Notes: generated by a model not told the origin, from the letters alone. A DNA stretch of 64,000 nt from Dorea sp. D27 (GCF_001185345.1 NZ_KQ236743.1:778217-842216), one strand, 5' to 3'; counted from the stretch's first letter, positions 1-8,093 are shown. Numbers and translations: made by a program.

Positions 1-170
1 TTCCAGCAACGGCGTGCACGCCTCGCTGCAAACGTTTAACTGCGATAATATACACCGTACTAATTTGTATGTGTTGTATACACTAAGCTTGCTATCATTT
101 TCCATCTAGCTGACACAGCCAGCGGTCATCCGCTGGCCAGTAACGTCACACGGCCGCTCTCGCCCTTGTT
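1..170. other. Non-coding stretch, no gene recognised
   Basis: No open reading frame with a ribosome site is visible here. The only clear structure is a short hairpin at 118-137 (GCCAGCGG, loop TCAT, CCGCTGGC). The window begins inside this region, so it may be the tail of an upstream intergenic space. Confidence 0.5.
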
Positions 171-378
171 AGTAAAGTAGATAGCGGGCGGGGAGCCGGG
201 TGGGAGATGCGCAGGTGTAAGCGGGAGAGGCGGAGAATCCTTTCCGTAGCCCTTATCCTGCGGGATGCAAGCCGCTATCGGCGCGCATTCCGCAGGGTTA
301 GGGATACGTGAAATAGTCGGAGCCTCGTACGCATCGGAGCATCTGCCACCCGGCTCCCCGCCCGCAGCCTAATTTACT
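171..378. repeat. 208-bp foldback (inverted-repeat) element
   Basis: The outer 40-bp arms (171-210 and 339-378) are inverted repeats matching at 35 of 40 positions. They begin with AGTAAA and contain a GC-rich GGGCGGGGAGCCGGGTGG core. Further in, 245-268 pairs with 285-308 (20 of 24), and the apical loop holds GCCG-CTAT-CGGC. The whole element could fold into one long interrupted hairpin. It lies 10 bp past the stop codon of the transporter gene on the other strand, and no T-run follows either arm, so it is not an ordinary terminator. It could be a non-autonomous MITE-like element or a structured RNA. Confidence 0.6.
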
Positions 379-388
379 AAACCCCCAT

Positions 389-1762
389 TTAAACGCTCAG
401 TGCCTGCAGGAAGTCGATTCCAAGTGCACCACCCACGGAGCTGAGCAGTATGAGAAGCAGGAAGATTGGTGCAACCCATTTTATCATGACGGTGAACAGC
501 TTTTCTGCCTTGAACTTGCCGTCTGTTACCCGTACTTCGTCGGAAATGGACTTTGTCTTGATAAAGAAACCGACAAAGATACATGTGAAGAATGCTACAA
601 TCGGCATGAGTACGCTGTTGCTGAAAAAGTCCATAATGTCGAGCACGGACATGCCCATCCAGCTTATGAAGCTGAGCGGCCCGAAACCGAGTGATGACGG
701 TGTGCCCAGGATGAGTGCCAGCACTGCCACAAAGATGCAGGCTCCCTTTCTGCTCCAGTTGAACTTATCCCGGAAGATGGACACGATAGTCTCCATGAGC
801 GAGATTGCAGAAGTGAGAGCGGCAAAAAATACGAGCAGGAAGAAGATCGTCCCGATTGCTCCGCCGAGCTTCATGCTGGCGAACACTTTAGGAAGTGTGA
901 TGAACATGAGTCCGGGTCCCGCGCTTAGAGCGCTCTGGTCTCCTCCGGAGAAGGCAAAAACGGCAGGAATAATCATAAGGCCCGCCAGAAAAGCGATTCC
1001 GGTGTCAAATAATTCTATCTGTCGGACAGAGCTTTCCAGATGATTGTCTTTCTTCATATAAGAGCCATATGTTACCATGATACCCATAGCAAGCGACATG
1101 GAGTAGAAGAGCTGCCCCATGGCGGCAAGAATTGTTTTGGCCGATACGTCGGACATATGCGGCTTGATATAGTATACAAGACCTTCCATGGCACCTTCCC
1201 GTGTCAGCCCATATACAGATATGACCAGTGTCAGCACGACAAGTATAGGCATCATGATCTTGCTGACTTTTTCGATACCTTTCTCTACGCCGTATAAGAC
1301 GATGAGCGCTGTGACGGCGAGGAAGAGGAAGAACCAGCCGAGCGGTTCGAAGGTACCGCCGATAAATGTGGAAAAGTAGTCGTCCGCAGCAGAAGCAGAA
1401 GCGCCCCCGCTTATAAACACGGTAAAGTATTTGACAACCCATCCACCAATGACGGAATAATAAGGGAAGATGATGATTGGTACGACAGATGCCAGCACGC
1501 CGAGGAATCCGAACCGCTTGTCCAGCATTTTAAACGCGCCGATGGCGCTTAAGCCGGTTTTCCTTCCGATGGCTATTTCGGCAATCATAAGAGAAAAGCC
1601 GAATGTGACCGCAAGTATCAGATAAATCAGTAAAAAAGTGCCTCCGCCATACTTTGCCGCGAGATACGGAAACCGCCATATGTTCCCAAGTCCTACGGCA
1701 GAACCAGAAGCAGCCAGCACAAATCCGAGTTTGCTGGAAAAATTACTTCTCTTTTGTTGCAT
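389..1762 (-). CDS. Sodium-dependent amino-acid transporter, NSS (SNF) family
   Basis: Membrane symporter that should couple Na+ entry to uptake of an amino acid or related amine. The 457-residue product has the length and hydrophobic pattern of bacterial NSS proteins (11-12 helices). The N-terminus carries the family signature SAVGLGNIWRFPY in helix 1, which forms the Na+ and substrate sites. The start chosen is the ATG at 1760-1762, which has AGGAGG just upstream; an in-frame ATG 31 codons earlier lacks a ribosome site. It is a single gene. Family members include tryptophan and tyrosine transporters (TnaT, Tyt1), and the substrate here cannot be read from sequence. Confidence 0.92.
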   Translation of the reverse strand: MQQKRSNFSSKLGFVLAASGSAVGLGNIWRFPYLAAKYGGGTFLLIYLILAVTFGFSLMIAEIAIGRKTGLSAIGAFKMLDKRFGFLGVLASVVPIIIFPYYSVIGGWVVKYFTVFISGGASASAADDYFSTFIGGTFEPLGWFFLFLAVTALIVLYGVEKGIEKVSKIMMPILVVLTLVISVYGLTREGAMEGLVYYIKPHMSDVSAKTILAAMGQLFYSMSLAMGIMVTYGSYMKKDNHLESSVRQIELFDTGIAFLAGLMIIPAVFAFSGGDQSALSAGPGLMFITLPKVFASMKLGGAIGTIFFLLVFFAALTSAISLMETIVSIFRDKFNWSRKGACIFVAVLALILGTPSSLGFGPLSFISWMGMSVLDIMDFFSNSVLMPIVAFFTCIFVGFFIKTKSISDEVRVTDGKFKAEKLFTVMIKWVAPIFLLLILLSSVGGALGIDFLQALSV

Positions 1763-1873
1763 AAAAACCTCCTCATGTCTCTCAACATTACATAATAAAA
1801 TTCTATAGTAAAATAGATTATGCTCTATTATTACATGAATAGACACTGTTTTCAAGAAGAAATATGAAAAGAG

Positions 1874-1902
1874 TTGACATCCTCGTATAATTGTGTTAGA
1901 TT
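1874..1902 (+). promoter_or_regulatory. Promoter of the infC-rpmI-rplT operon
   Basis: TTGACA at 1874-1879, a 17-bp spacer and TAGATT at 1897-1902. Transcription from here would give a leader of about 185 nt before the infC start, as expected for a ribosomal-protein operon with a regulatory 5' leader. Confidence 0.65.
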
Positions 1903-1909
1903 ATACCTT

Positions 1910-2080
1910 GCATGAAGCAAAAAACAAAGCAGAGTATCCACTCTCACCATAGCACAATAGGGTGACTATCGGTTTGATATTGAATATGAATGAGCCATAT
2001 GGACATATATGGTCGTCGTATGCAGTTATAGTAGTGGATGGTCTGTGGACTGTTCACTTATTTTAATGTTTATTTTATGA
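1910..2080 (+). promoter_or_regulatory. Structured 5' leader of infC operon (L20-leader candidate)
   Basis: The 333 bp between the transporter and infC hold no gene but contain several stems. One is CCATAT-N6-ATATGG near 1996-2013. Another is a weak hairpin at 2033-2058 followed by a T-rich run (TATTTTAATGTTTATTTT), which could be an attenuator. Low-GC Firmicutes regulate infC-rpmI-rplT by L20 binding to such a leader; that assignment is inferred from position, and no covariance search was possible. Confidence 0.45.
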
Positions 2081-2095
2081 TGGAGGTGCACTACT

Positions 2096-2602
2096 ATTAG
2101 CGATTTAATGATTAACGGGCAAATCAGAGACAAGGAAGTACGCGTGATTGGCGAAGACGGAGAGCAGCTGGGCGTCATGTCATCCAGGGATGCGATGAAG
2201 CTGGCAGCGGAGGCAGAACTTGACCTCGTAAAGATTGCGCCAAAAGCTCAGCCGCCGGTTTGTAAGATTATCGACTACGGCAAATACAAATATGAACTGG
2301 CAAGGAAAGAAAAAGAAGCGAAGAAGAAGCAGAAGACCGTTGAATTGAAGGAAGTGCGACTTTCTCCAAACATTGATACGAACGACCTCAATACCAAAGT
2401 CAACAATGCCAAGAAATTTATCGGCAAGGGCAACAAGGTTAAGGTTACCCTGCGTTTCAGAGGAAGGGAAATGGCACATGTCCAGCAGAGCAGACATATA
2501 CTCGATGATTTTGCGAAGCTGCTTGAAGATGTGGCAACGATAGAAAAACCGGCCAAGATGGAAGGCAGGAGTATGAGCATGGTTTTAACTGAAAGACGTT
2601 AA
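2096..2602 (+). CDS. infC: Translation initiation factor IF-3 (AUU start)
   Basis: IF-3 binds the 30S subunit, prevents premature 50S joining and checks the start codon. The 168-residue product shows the N-domain (INGQIRDKEVRVIGEDGEQLG), the lysine-rich linker and the C-domain (EVRLSPNIDTNDL, KVTLRFRGREMAH). The first ATG, at 2108, lies 20 bp after the GGAGGT at 2082-2087, which is too far. An in-frame ATT at 2096 is spaced 8 bp and is the likely start. A rare AUU start is the known device by which IF-3 represses its own translation. It is first in an operon with rpmI and rplT. Confidence 0.95.
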   Translation: MSDLMINGQIRDKEVRVIGEDGEQLGVMSSRDAMKLAAEAELDLVKIAPKAQPPVCKIIDYGKYKYELARKEKEAKKKQKTVELKEVRLSPNIDTNDLNTKVNNAKKFIGKGNKVKVTLRFRGREMAHVQQSRHILDDFAKLLEDVATIEKPAKMEGRSMSMVLTERR

Positions 2603-2637
2603 AAATACAAATTTAAACTTTAAGGAGGAATATTATC

Positions 2638-2835
2638 ATGCCAAAAATTAAAACAAATAGAGCAGCTGCAAAGCGCTTCAAAAAAACAGGTACAGGAAAG
2701 TTAGTAAGAAACAAAGCTTATAAGAGCCATATCTTAACTAAGAAATCTGCAAAGAGAAAGAGAAATCTTAGAAAACCGACTGTTACAGATGCAACCAACG
2801 TTAAGAATATGAAGAAAATATTACCATATCTGTAA
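2638..2835 (+). CDS. rpmI: 50S ribosomal protein L35
   Basis: A 65-residue, highly basic protein of the large ribosomal subunit. [20 protein letters not shown] and the following [16 protein letters not shown] block are diagnostic of bL35. It has a strong AAGGAGG ribosome site and lies 35 bp after infC and 32 bp before rplT, the standard infC-rpmI-rplT order. The length is normal for the family. Confidence 0.98.
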   Translation: MPKIKTNRAAAKRFKKTGTGKLVRNKAYKSHILTKKSAKRKRNLRKPTVTDATNVKNMKKILPYL

Positions 2836-2867
2836 GATAGGGAACGTAGTGAAGGAGGAAATAAGAG

Positions 2868-3224
2868 ATGGCAAGAATTAAAGGCGGAATGAACGCTAAG
2901 AAGAAACACAATAGAGTATTGAAACTGGCAAAGGGATACAGAGGAGCACGTTCAAAGCAGTACAGGGTTGCAAAGCAGTCTGTCATGAGAGCCCTTACAT
3001 CTTCGTACGCGGGAAGAAAACAGCGCAAGCGCCAGATGCGTCAGCTCTGGATTGCACGTATCAATGCGGCAGCCAGAATGAACGGATTATCCTACAGCAA
3101 ATTTATGCACGGCCTGAAGCTGGCTGATGTAGACATGAACAGGAAGATGCTGGCAGAAATGGCAGTGAATGATGCGGCTGGCTTTGCAACGCTCGCAGAG
3201 CTTGCTAAGAGCAAGGTGGCATAA
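2868..3224 (+). CDS. rplT: 50S ribosomal protein L20
   Basis: L20 is an early assembly protein of the 50S subunit and, in Firmicutes, the autoregulator of this operon. The 118-residue product has the expected length and motifs ([53 protein letters not shown]). It has an AAGGAGG ribosome site, is last in the operon, and is followed by an intrinsic terminator about 70 bp downstream. Confidence 0.98.
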   Translation: MARIKGGMNAKKKHNRVLKLAKGYRGARSKQYRVAKQSVMRALTSSYAGRKQRKRQMRQLWIARINAAARMNGLSYSKFMHGLKLADVDMNRKMLAEMAVNDAAGFATLAELAKSKVA

Positions 3225-3296
3225 TAGATAACCATACAGGAGATGCCGGTGCAGGAATGCTGTTTTTCAGCTTACCACCTGGCAGGGACGACATAC

Positions 3297-3335
3297 AAGA
3301 CGGCATAGCCCACATAGGACATGCCGTCTTTTCTT
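3297..3335 (+). terminator. Intrinsic terminator of infC-rpmI-rplT
   Basis: A perfect 10-bp stem, AAGACGGCAT (3297-3306) with ATGCCGTCTT (3321-3330), followed by TTCTT. It lies 73 bp after rplT and before the next, unrelated MerR gene. Confidence 0.8.
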
Positions 3336-3381
3336 ATCATATAGGACCTCCGTCCTGATATTTTACACGGAAGGGGATTAA

Positions 3382-4197
3382 ATGTTCAGAATCGGTGAAT
3401 TTTCCAAACTTACACAGGTGTCGGTCAGGATGCTGCGGTATTATGATGAAACAGGACTGCTAAAGCCGGAGAGGACGGATCCCTCTACCGGGTACCGCAT
3501 GTATTCGGCCGCCCAGATACCAGTACTTAACAGAATCGTATATCTGCGGGACAGCGGGTTTGGCGTTGCAGAAATTCTGACAGCCATAGAAAGCGGAAGC
3601 GACGCGTTCATTATGGAACAGCTCGATAAAAAGTACGGTGAGATTACGGGCAGAATCGCAGAGGAGCATGTGAAGCTCGAGAAGATTGCCCTGGCGAGAA
3701 AGGAACTTATGCTTGGCGGCGATATGCACTACAACGTGTCAATCAAATCCATCCCCTCGTGCGAGGTGCTCTCCCTACGAAAGATTATACCGACCTACTA
3801 TGCGGAAGGCGGGCTATGGGAAGAGCTGGCTTCCTTTGCCGCGCGGAACAAAGCTGCCGTTTCGGGGCAGACGTTTTCCATCTATCACGATAAAGAATAT
3901 AAGGAAAATAATGTGGATGTGGAAATCTGTGCATATGTAGACAAGCCCGTGGAAAGCAGCGGCGCATATGTATACAGGACAGTGGAAGCGGTACCTTTCA
4001 TGGCCTGCACGATGGTGTACGGGCCATTTTCCAACATCGCGGGTGCTTATCTTAACCTGGCGCGATGGCTGCAGGAGAACAGCAGATTCAAGATGACGGG
4101 GCAAAGCCGCCAGATTGTGCACCGTGGCCCGTGGAATGAAGAATTGGAAGAGAATTATCTCACAGAGATACAGATTCCGACAGAAATTTCCAGCTAA
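3382..4197 (+). CDS. MerR-family regulator with GyrI-like effector domain
   Basis: DNA-binding activator of the BmrR/BltR type. Residues 1-70 form the winged helix (FRIGEFSKLTQVSVRMLRYY, then TDPSTGYRMYSAAQI), followed by a coiled linker. Residues from about 120 to the end form a GyrI-like small-molecule-binding domain. The length, 271 aa, suits the BmrR group. A short dyad (AGGAC-CTCC-GTCCT, 3343-3356) precedes the gene and may be its own operator. The promoter of the next gene has the MerR-type long spacer with a dyad at 4209-4229, so trmO is a probable target. The inducer is unknown. Confidence 0.88.
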   Translation: MFRIGEFSKLTQVSVRMLRYYDETGLLKPERTDPSTGYRMYSAAQIPVLNRIVYLRDSGFGVAEILTAIESGSDAFIMEQLDKKYGEITGRIAEEHVKLEKIALARKELMLGGDMHYNVSIKSIPSCEVLSLRKIIPTYYAEGGLWEELASFAARNKAAVSGQTFSIYHDKEYKENNVDVEICAYVDKPVESSGAYVYRTVEAVPFMACTMVYGPFSNIAGAYLNLARWLQENSRFKMTGQSRQIVHRGPWNEELEENYLTEIQIPTEISS

Positions 4198-4205
4198 TAT
4201 AGTGC

Positions 4206-4236
4206 TTGACTCTCACACAGTGTCAGGGTACAGAAT
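4206..4236 (+). promoter_or_regulatory. MerR-type promoter with central dyad, upstream of trmO
   Basis: TTGACT at 4206-4211 and CAGAAT at 4231-4236 are 19 bp apart, longer than normal, as in MerR-activated promoters. The spacer region contains the dyad ACTCTCACAC-A-GTGTCAGGGT (4209-4229), whose arms match at 8 of 10 positions. The sequence resembles BmrR/BltR operators. It lies 12 bp after the MerR stop codon. Confidence 0.65.
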
Positions 4237-4274
4237 AATCGTACAGCAAATAAATATATATGGAGGGAACGATT

Positions 4275-4751
4275 ATGACAGTATTTGAAGTGCACCCTGT
4301 CGGGATGATCAGAAACAATGAAGAAGGAACGTTTATTGAGATTCAAAAGGAGTACGTCCAGGCGCTTACATCGCTGGAGGGATTCAGCCATGTGAATGTC
4401 ATCTGGTGGTTCAGCGACTTTGACGATGATGAGGCGAGATCTGTACTTGCTGCGGAACAGCCGTATAAAAATGCTCCTGATAAGATGGGGGTCTTTGCGA
4501 CAAGGTCGCCGATACGTCCCAATCCTGTGGCTCTGACCGCATCTGAGGTCATAGATATTGACTATGAAAACGGTATGGTCCAGATTGCGTACACAGATGC
4601 GAATGACGGCAGTCCGGTGCTTGACATAAAGCCATACACGCCGAGCCTTGACAGGGTGGAAAACCCGGGCGTTCCGGGCTGGTGCGGCCATTGGCCGAGA
4701 AGCATAGAAGCATCGGCCGATTTTGCATGGGAAGAGGAGTTTAATTTTTAA
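4275..4751 (+). CDS. trmO: tRNA-Thr N6-methyl-t6A37 methyltransferase TrmO family
   Basis: TrmO transfers a methyl group from S-adenosylmethionine to t6A37 of tRNA-Thr. The 158-residue product consists of the TsaA/UPF0066 beta-barrel domain. It has the family motifs VHPVGMIRN at the start, GVFATRSPIRPNPVALT (binding site) and the late DIKPYTPSLD. The ATG at 4275 is chosen over one five codons earlier because GGAGGG (4262-4267) is correctly spaced to it. Many Firmicutes members stand alone, so activity on tRNA is inferred from the family. Here the gene follows a MerR regulator and a MerR-type promoter. Confidence 0.85.
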   Translation: MTVFEVHPVGMIRNNEEGTFIEIQKEYVQALTSLEGFSHVNVIWWFSDFDDDEARSVLAAEQPYKNAPDKMGVFATRSPIRPNPVALTASEVIDIDYENGMVQIAYTDANDGSPVLDIKPYTPSLDRVENPGVPGWCGHWPRSIEASADFAWEEEFNF

Positions 4752-4782
4752 GATTTGCTGATGTGGGAATCAGCCCGAGGAC

Positions 4783-4829
4783 AGGAAGCAGAGGGAGGCC
4801 ATGTGGTACCTCCTCCTGCTTCCTTTTTT
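4783..4829 (+). terminator. Intrinsic terminator after trmO
   Basis: Stem AGGAAGCAG plus GGAGG pairing with CCTCC and CTGCTTCCT, followed by TTTTT. It separates trmO from the isochorismatase-family gene. Confidence 0.8.
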
Positions 4830-4912
4830 ATTCGTGCCATCTGGAAGTTGAAGGAAGGATATGATATCATAGAAAAGACGATGGATACAGGTTGTGAAAA
4901 GGAGGGGCTGTT

Positions 4913-5434
4913 ATGAGGATACTTGTTGTTGTGGATATGCAGAACGATTTTGTAGACGGTGCACTTGGCACGAAGGAGGCCGTGGGTATCGTCCCGGCGG
5001 TGGCGGATAGAATCGAGAGATTTGAAGGCCGGGTACTCTATACGCAGGATACGCATGAGAACGATTACATGAAGACGCAGGAAGGAATGAAGCTGCCGGT
5101 GCCCCACTGCATCAGAGGGACGCAAGGATGGGAACTCTGCCCGCAGATAAAGGCGCTTTGCAATGTTGTCCCGATTGACAAGCCTGCTTTTGGAAGTGTG
5201 GAACTGGGCCGGATGCTCAAGGATATTGACAGCAGGGAGAAGGTAGAGTCCGTCACTTTTGTCGGATTGTGTACAGACATCTGTGTCATTTCAAATGCAA
5301 TGATAGCCAAAGCATTTCTACCGGAGACGGAGGTCATCGTAGATGCGGCGTGCTGTGCGGGCGTTACGCCGGAGAGCCATCGCCAGGCACTGGAGGCGAT
5401 GAAGGTATGCCAGATTAAGGTGATGAATGAATAA
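4913..5434 (+). CDS. Isochorismatase-family cysteine hydrolase (nicotinamidase-like)
   Basis: Hydrolase of the cysteine-hydrolase fold whose members cleave nicotinamide, N-carbamoyl compounds or isochorismate. The catalytic set is visible: Asp8 (VVVDMQNDFVDG), a Lys in PIDKPAFGS, and Cys124 in GLCTDICVISNA with the preceding cis-peptide region. Residues 42-70 (YTQDTHENDY and PHCIRGTQGWEL) resemble nicotinamidases, which bind a metal there. At 173 aa it is of PncA-like length. It has a good ribosome site and starts a run of genes continuing into a membrane protein 21 bp downstream. The exact substrate is not certain. Confidence 0.85.
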   Translation: MRILVVVDMQNDFVDGALGTKEAVGIVPAVADRIERFEGRVLYTQDTHENDYMKTQEGMKLPVPHCIRGTQGWELCPQIKALCNVVPIDKPAFGSVELGRMLKDIDSREKVESVTFVGLCTDICVISNAMIAKAFLPETEVIVDAACCAGVTPESHRQALEAMKVCQIKVMNE

Positions 5435-5455
5435 GGGGGATAGGGGGAGCAGATT

Positions 5456-6301
5456 ATGAAAAGGGTTATCAGCGTTTTGCTGGATATCGTTCTGGTGCTG
5501 GCGTCCGTATCCATACTGGCCGGATTGTCTTTGAAGGATATCTGTGCAGAGGCAGCGACAGATGCGCTTGTCAAGAAAGCCGTCACTTCTACGATAGGGG
5601 ATGGCGTCCGTGTCATGTTTCCAGATGCCACGGAAGGACAGATAGAAGACGCTGCCGATAAGATAAGCCAGGATGAGAACCTCCGGGCGCTGGTCGGGGA
5701 TTATATGGATGCTATGGCATATGCGGCGGCGAACGGTACGTCGTTTTCGTCTCCGGACGTGTCATCGTATATGGAGAAAGCGGTAGACGACAATGTAGAG
5801 GCAGTGGCAGAATCATTTGGCATAGAACTTGACGGCCTGCAAAGGGCCGTCCTGAAAAGCGCCGCCGGGTCGGCCGGCAGCCGGCTGGAGACAGAGCTTG
5901 GCGTGGCTGCGGATGAAGCGCTGTCCCATATGACAGGACAGCAGAAGCAGGCGGCTAAGCTATACGAGGTTATGACATCTGAGGCGGCCAGGACGGCGGC
6001 GGCAGCTATCATCTGCCTCTCTGCATTAGGAATCGTACTGCTCCGGTTCTCGAAGGGCCGCTTTCTTTTCCATCTGGGGCTTTGCGGCATCGTGGTGGGA
6101 GGAGCGGCCGGCTATGTCTTGCCGGCGGTGCTTTCGGCTGCAGCAGGAGAACTGGGCAGGGCGATGGCAGGGAGCGGGATAACCGTGTCTGCGGACATGC
6201 TGACAGGTCATGGGAAATGGATACTGGCGGCTGGTGCGGCACTATCGGTCCTATACGGAATCCTCAGGCTGTCTCGCATTGGAGAAAAGAAGAGGTACTA
6301 A
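5456..6301 (+). CDS. Hypothetical membrane protein
   Basis: I do not recognise this 281-residue protein. An N-terminal helix (residues 4-25, VISVLLDIVLVLASVSILAG) is followed by about 150 mostly polar, helical residues rich in Ala, Asp and Glu. Three more hydrophobic segments lie near 180-200, 205-235 and 250-270. The layout suggests a large extracytoplasmic or coiled domain held by one N-terminal and three C-terminal membrane helices. It is co-directional with, and close to, the upstream hydrolase (21 bp) and the downstream short ORF and crcB. Confidence 0.6.
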   Translation: MKRVISVLLDIVLVLASVSILAGLSLKDICAEAATDALVKKAVTSTIGDGVRVMFPDATEGQIEDAADKISQDENLRALVGDYMDAMAYAAANGTSFSSPDVSSYMEKAVDDNVEAVAESFGIELDGLQRAVLKSAAGSAGSRLETELGVAADEALSHMTGQQKQAAKLYEVMTSEAARTAAAAIICLSALGIVLLRFSKGRFLFHLGLCGIVVGGAAGYVLPAVLSAAAGELGRAMAGSGITVSADMLTGHGKWILAAGAALSVLYGILRLSRIGEKKRY

Positions 6302-6303
6302 AA

Positions 6304-6438
6304 ATGATCATAAGGATGGCAGAAGAAAAAGATGCACTTTTGCTGCTTCAGATATATTTAGGAACGGTCATACGTACAGAAGATATAGACAGAGAAATTC
6401 TGGAAGTGATATGGAGGAGGCAGAGATGGACAGACTGA
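6304..6438 (+). CDS. Short ORF resembling the N-terminus of a GNAT acetyltransferase
   Basis: A 44-residue reading frame (MIIRMAEEKDALLLLQIYLG...) starts 2 bp after the membrane-protein gene and ends inside the crcB start region, overlapping it by 13 bp. The first 20 residues resemble the opening strand and helix of GNAT acetyltransferases, but the rest of the domain is absent. It may be a remnant of a truncated gene or a translational coupler for crcB. The weak ribosome site (AAGAGG) argues for low expression. Confidence 0.35.
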   Translation: MIIRMAEEKDALLLLQIYLGTVIRTEDIDREILEVIWRRQRWTD

Positions 6439-6791
6439 TAGCCGTCGGGCTTGGAGGGGCTCTTGGAGCCATGTGCCGGTATGCACTCAGCCTTATACCG
6501 TGGAAAGGAGGGTTCCCTCTCCTTACGCTTGCCACGAACCTTGCAGGAGCTCTGCTTATCGGAGTGGTGACAGGAATTGCAGAGGGCAGGGGTGGGATAA
6601 AGCCGAATGCCCTGCTGTTCCTGAAGACAGGTGTGTGTGGAGGATTTACTACATTTTCCACATTTTCGCTGGAAGCCCTTGCCCTTATGGAACGGGGAAA
6701 CCGCCTGTATGCAGCACTGTATGTGATGCTCAGCGTCGCCGGCTGTGTGCTTGGGGTGTGGCTTGGGCGCAGGGCCGGCAGCAGGATATGA
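6426..6791 (+). CDS. crcB: Fluoride exporter CrcB/Fluc
   Basis: Small dual-topology fluoride channel of the cytoplasmic membrane. The 121-residue product has four hydrophobic helices and the family motifs GGALGAMCRY near the start, TLATNLAGALLIG (the Asn is conserved) and GGFTTFSTFS. The ATG at 6426 follows a GGAGGAGG ribosome site by 5 bp; longer upstream extensions of the frame read through another gene. Many Firmicutes encode two crcB copies side by side, and here there is one. I saw no fluoride-riboswitch-like leader. Confidence 0.9.
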   Translation: MDRLIAVGLGGALGAMCRYALSLIPWKGGFPLLTLATNLAGALLIGVVTGIAEGRGGIKPNALLFLKTGVCGGFTTFSTFSLEALALMERGNRLYAALYVMLSVAGCVLGVWLGRRAGSRI

Positions 6792-6851
6792 TTCCCGATT
6801 ATGACAATATGAGCCGGGAGGATAGATAGAATAAGTACAGGAGGAAATCAG

Positions 6852-7337
6852 ATGGAAGAGACGAACGTAACCTTCCGGGTTGCCGGAAGAGAAGATGCAG
6901 GACTTATACTGGAATTTATAAAGAAGCTGGCAGATTATGAACATATGACGGAGGAGGTAGTGGCTACAGAAGAGCTGCTCACGGAATGGATATTTGACAA
7001 GGGGAAGGCGGAAGTCCTCTTTGCAGTGGCAGAGGGGCAGGAAGTCGGCTTCGCCTTGTTTTTCCACAACTTCTCTACGTTTCTCGGAAGGGCAGGCATA
7101 TATCTGGAAGACTTGTATGTACTGGAAGAAAAGCGAGGCAGGGGGTACGGCAGGGCGCTGCTTGCACAGCTGGCTAGAATTGCTACAGAGCGGGGATGCG
7201 GAAGGCTGGAATGGTCCTGCCTGGACTGGAATGAGCCTAGCATAGAATTCTATCTGTCGATTGGAGCGGAACAGCTGGACGGGTGGAGCGGCTACAGGCT
7301 AACCGGAGATACGCTCCGGCGGGCAGCAGAGCTTTAA
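6852..7337 (+). CDS. GNAT acetyltransferase, diamine/polyamine acetyltransferase-like
   Basis: Transfers an acetyl group from acetyl-CoA. The fold elements are clear: the N-terminal strand FRVAGREDAGLILEFIKKLA, YLEDLYVLEEKRGRGYGRAL (the R/Q-x-x-G-x-G/A pyrophosphate loop) and the C-terminal DWNEPSIEFYLSIGAEQLDGW. The DYEHM and FFHNFSTFLG segments are like those of spermidine/diamine N-acetyltransferases. It is 161 aa long and preceded by AGGAGG. The substrate is inferred only from family resemblance. Confidence 0.85.
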   Translation: MEETNVTFRVAGREDAGLILEFIKKLADYEHMTEEVVATEELLTEWIFDKGKAEVLFAVAEGQEVGFALFFHNFSTFLGRAGIYLEDLYVLEEKRGRGYGRALLAQLARIATERGCGRLEWSCLDWNEPSIEFYLSIGAEQLDGWSGYRLTGDTLRRAAEL

Positions 7338-7354
7338 TCTGCGTTATCTGGTTA

Positions 7355-8011
7355 TTATTTACCCCCGCCTTTCCAGGTGTTCAGCGTATCGAGCATGCTT
7401 TCGTGGCGTACCGCGGTCACATCAAAGTGCAGGAGCTGGAACGTATACTGGAGGATGAAGCCGATTCCGAACACGGCGATGACGGTGCCGATTCCTATCT
7501 TTGCACCGAGCAGCCATCCGGCCAGAAGCACGGAGCCTTCTATGATACCGCGGATCAGGCCGATCGGCTTTTTCGGAAAGCGTTTACCGAGGGCGACCAT
7601 CAGAGCGTCCCTTGGGCCGCAGCCGAGGCCGGTTCCGACGTACAGGAAGGTGGCAAGACACAGGACGATTTCACCGGCCAGCAGCATTGCGATGCCGCTG
7701 GCATAGTGTTCCATTTTGGGAACAAGGCGCGCCCATTGAATCAGGTCGATAAATTTGCCGATGAGAAGGGCATTCAATATGGTCCCGAAGCCAAGCTGTT
7801 CGTGCATTGCATAATCGACGATGAGGATGAGGATTCCGGTGACGATTACGATATCGCCGAAGGACAGGCCTGTGGCAAGGGAAAGTCCCATGCTGAAAGC
7901 ATCCCATGGCGCCAGGCCGATGTCTGCCTGGACGATGAAGCAGGTACCAAGTGCAAAGAGAAATAATCCCGCCAGCAGGCGGATGAAACGTTTGACATAT
8001 GAAAGGGCCAT
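7355..8011 (-). CDS. YczE/YitT-type integral membrane protein
   Basis: A 218-residue membrane protein of the YczE/YyaS group. About five hydrophobic segments are present. The characteristic motifs are LGTCFIVQADIGLAPWDAFSMGLS, cut here by family-typical Gly-Leu-Pro-Trp residues, and GTGLGCGPRDALMVAL in the second half. The start at 8011 is chosen because AAAGGAG precedes it; 61 upstream codons in frame have no ribosome site. Function is unknown in the family, with transport or regulation of export suggested. It is convergent with the acetyltransferase gene (17 bp apart). Confidence 0.75.
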   Translation of the reverse strand: MALSYVKRFIRLLAGLFLFALGTCFIVQADIGLAPWDAFSMGLSLATGLSFGDIVIVTGILILIVDYAMHEQLGFGTILNALLIGKFIDLIQWARLVPKMEHYASGIAMLLAGEIVLCLATFLYVGTGLGCGPRDALMVALGKRFPKKPIGLIRGIIEGSVLLAGWLLGAKIGIGTVIAVFGIGFILQYTFQLLHFDVTAVRHESMLDTLNTWKGGGK

Positions 8012-8093
8012 AGCATTCTCCTTTGTATGATATATATTCATTATAGAAAGAAATGTGCTGTGGTGCAACTGAAGAAATAGAAAGAGGAGACAT

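Noticed and set aside
6302..6425. Fluoride riboswitch upstream of crcB
   Set aside because: The sequence is coding for a short ORF and lacks the crcB-motif pseudoknot pattern. There is no clear leader.
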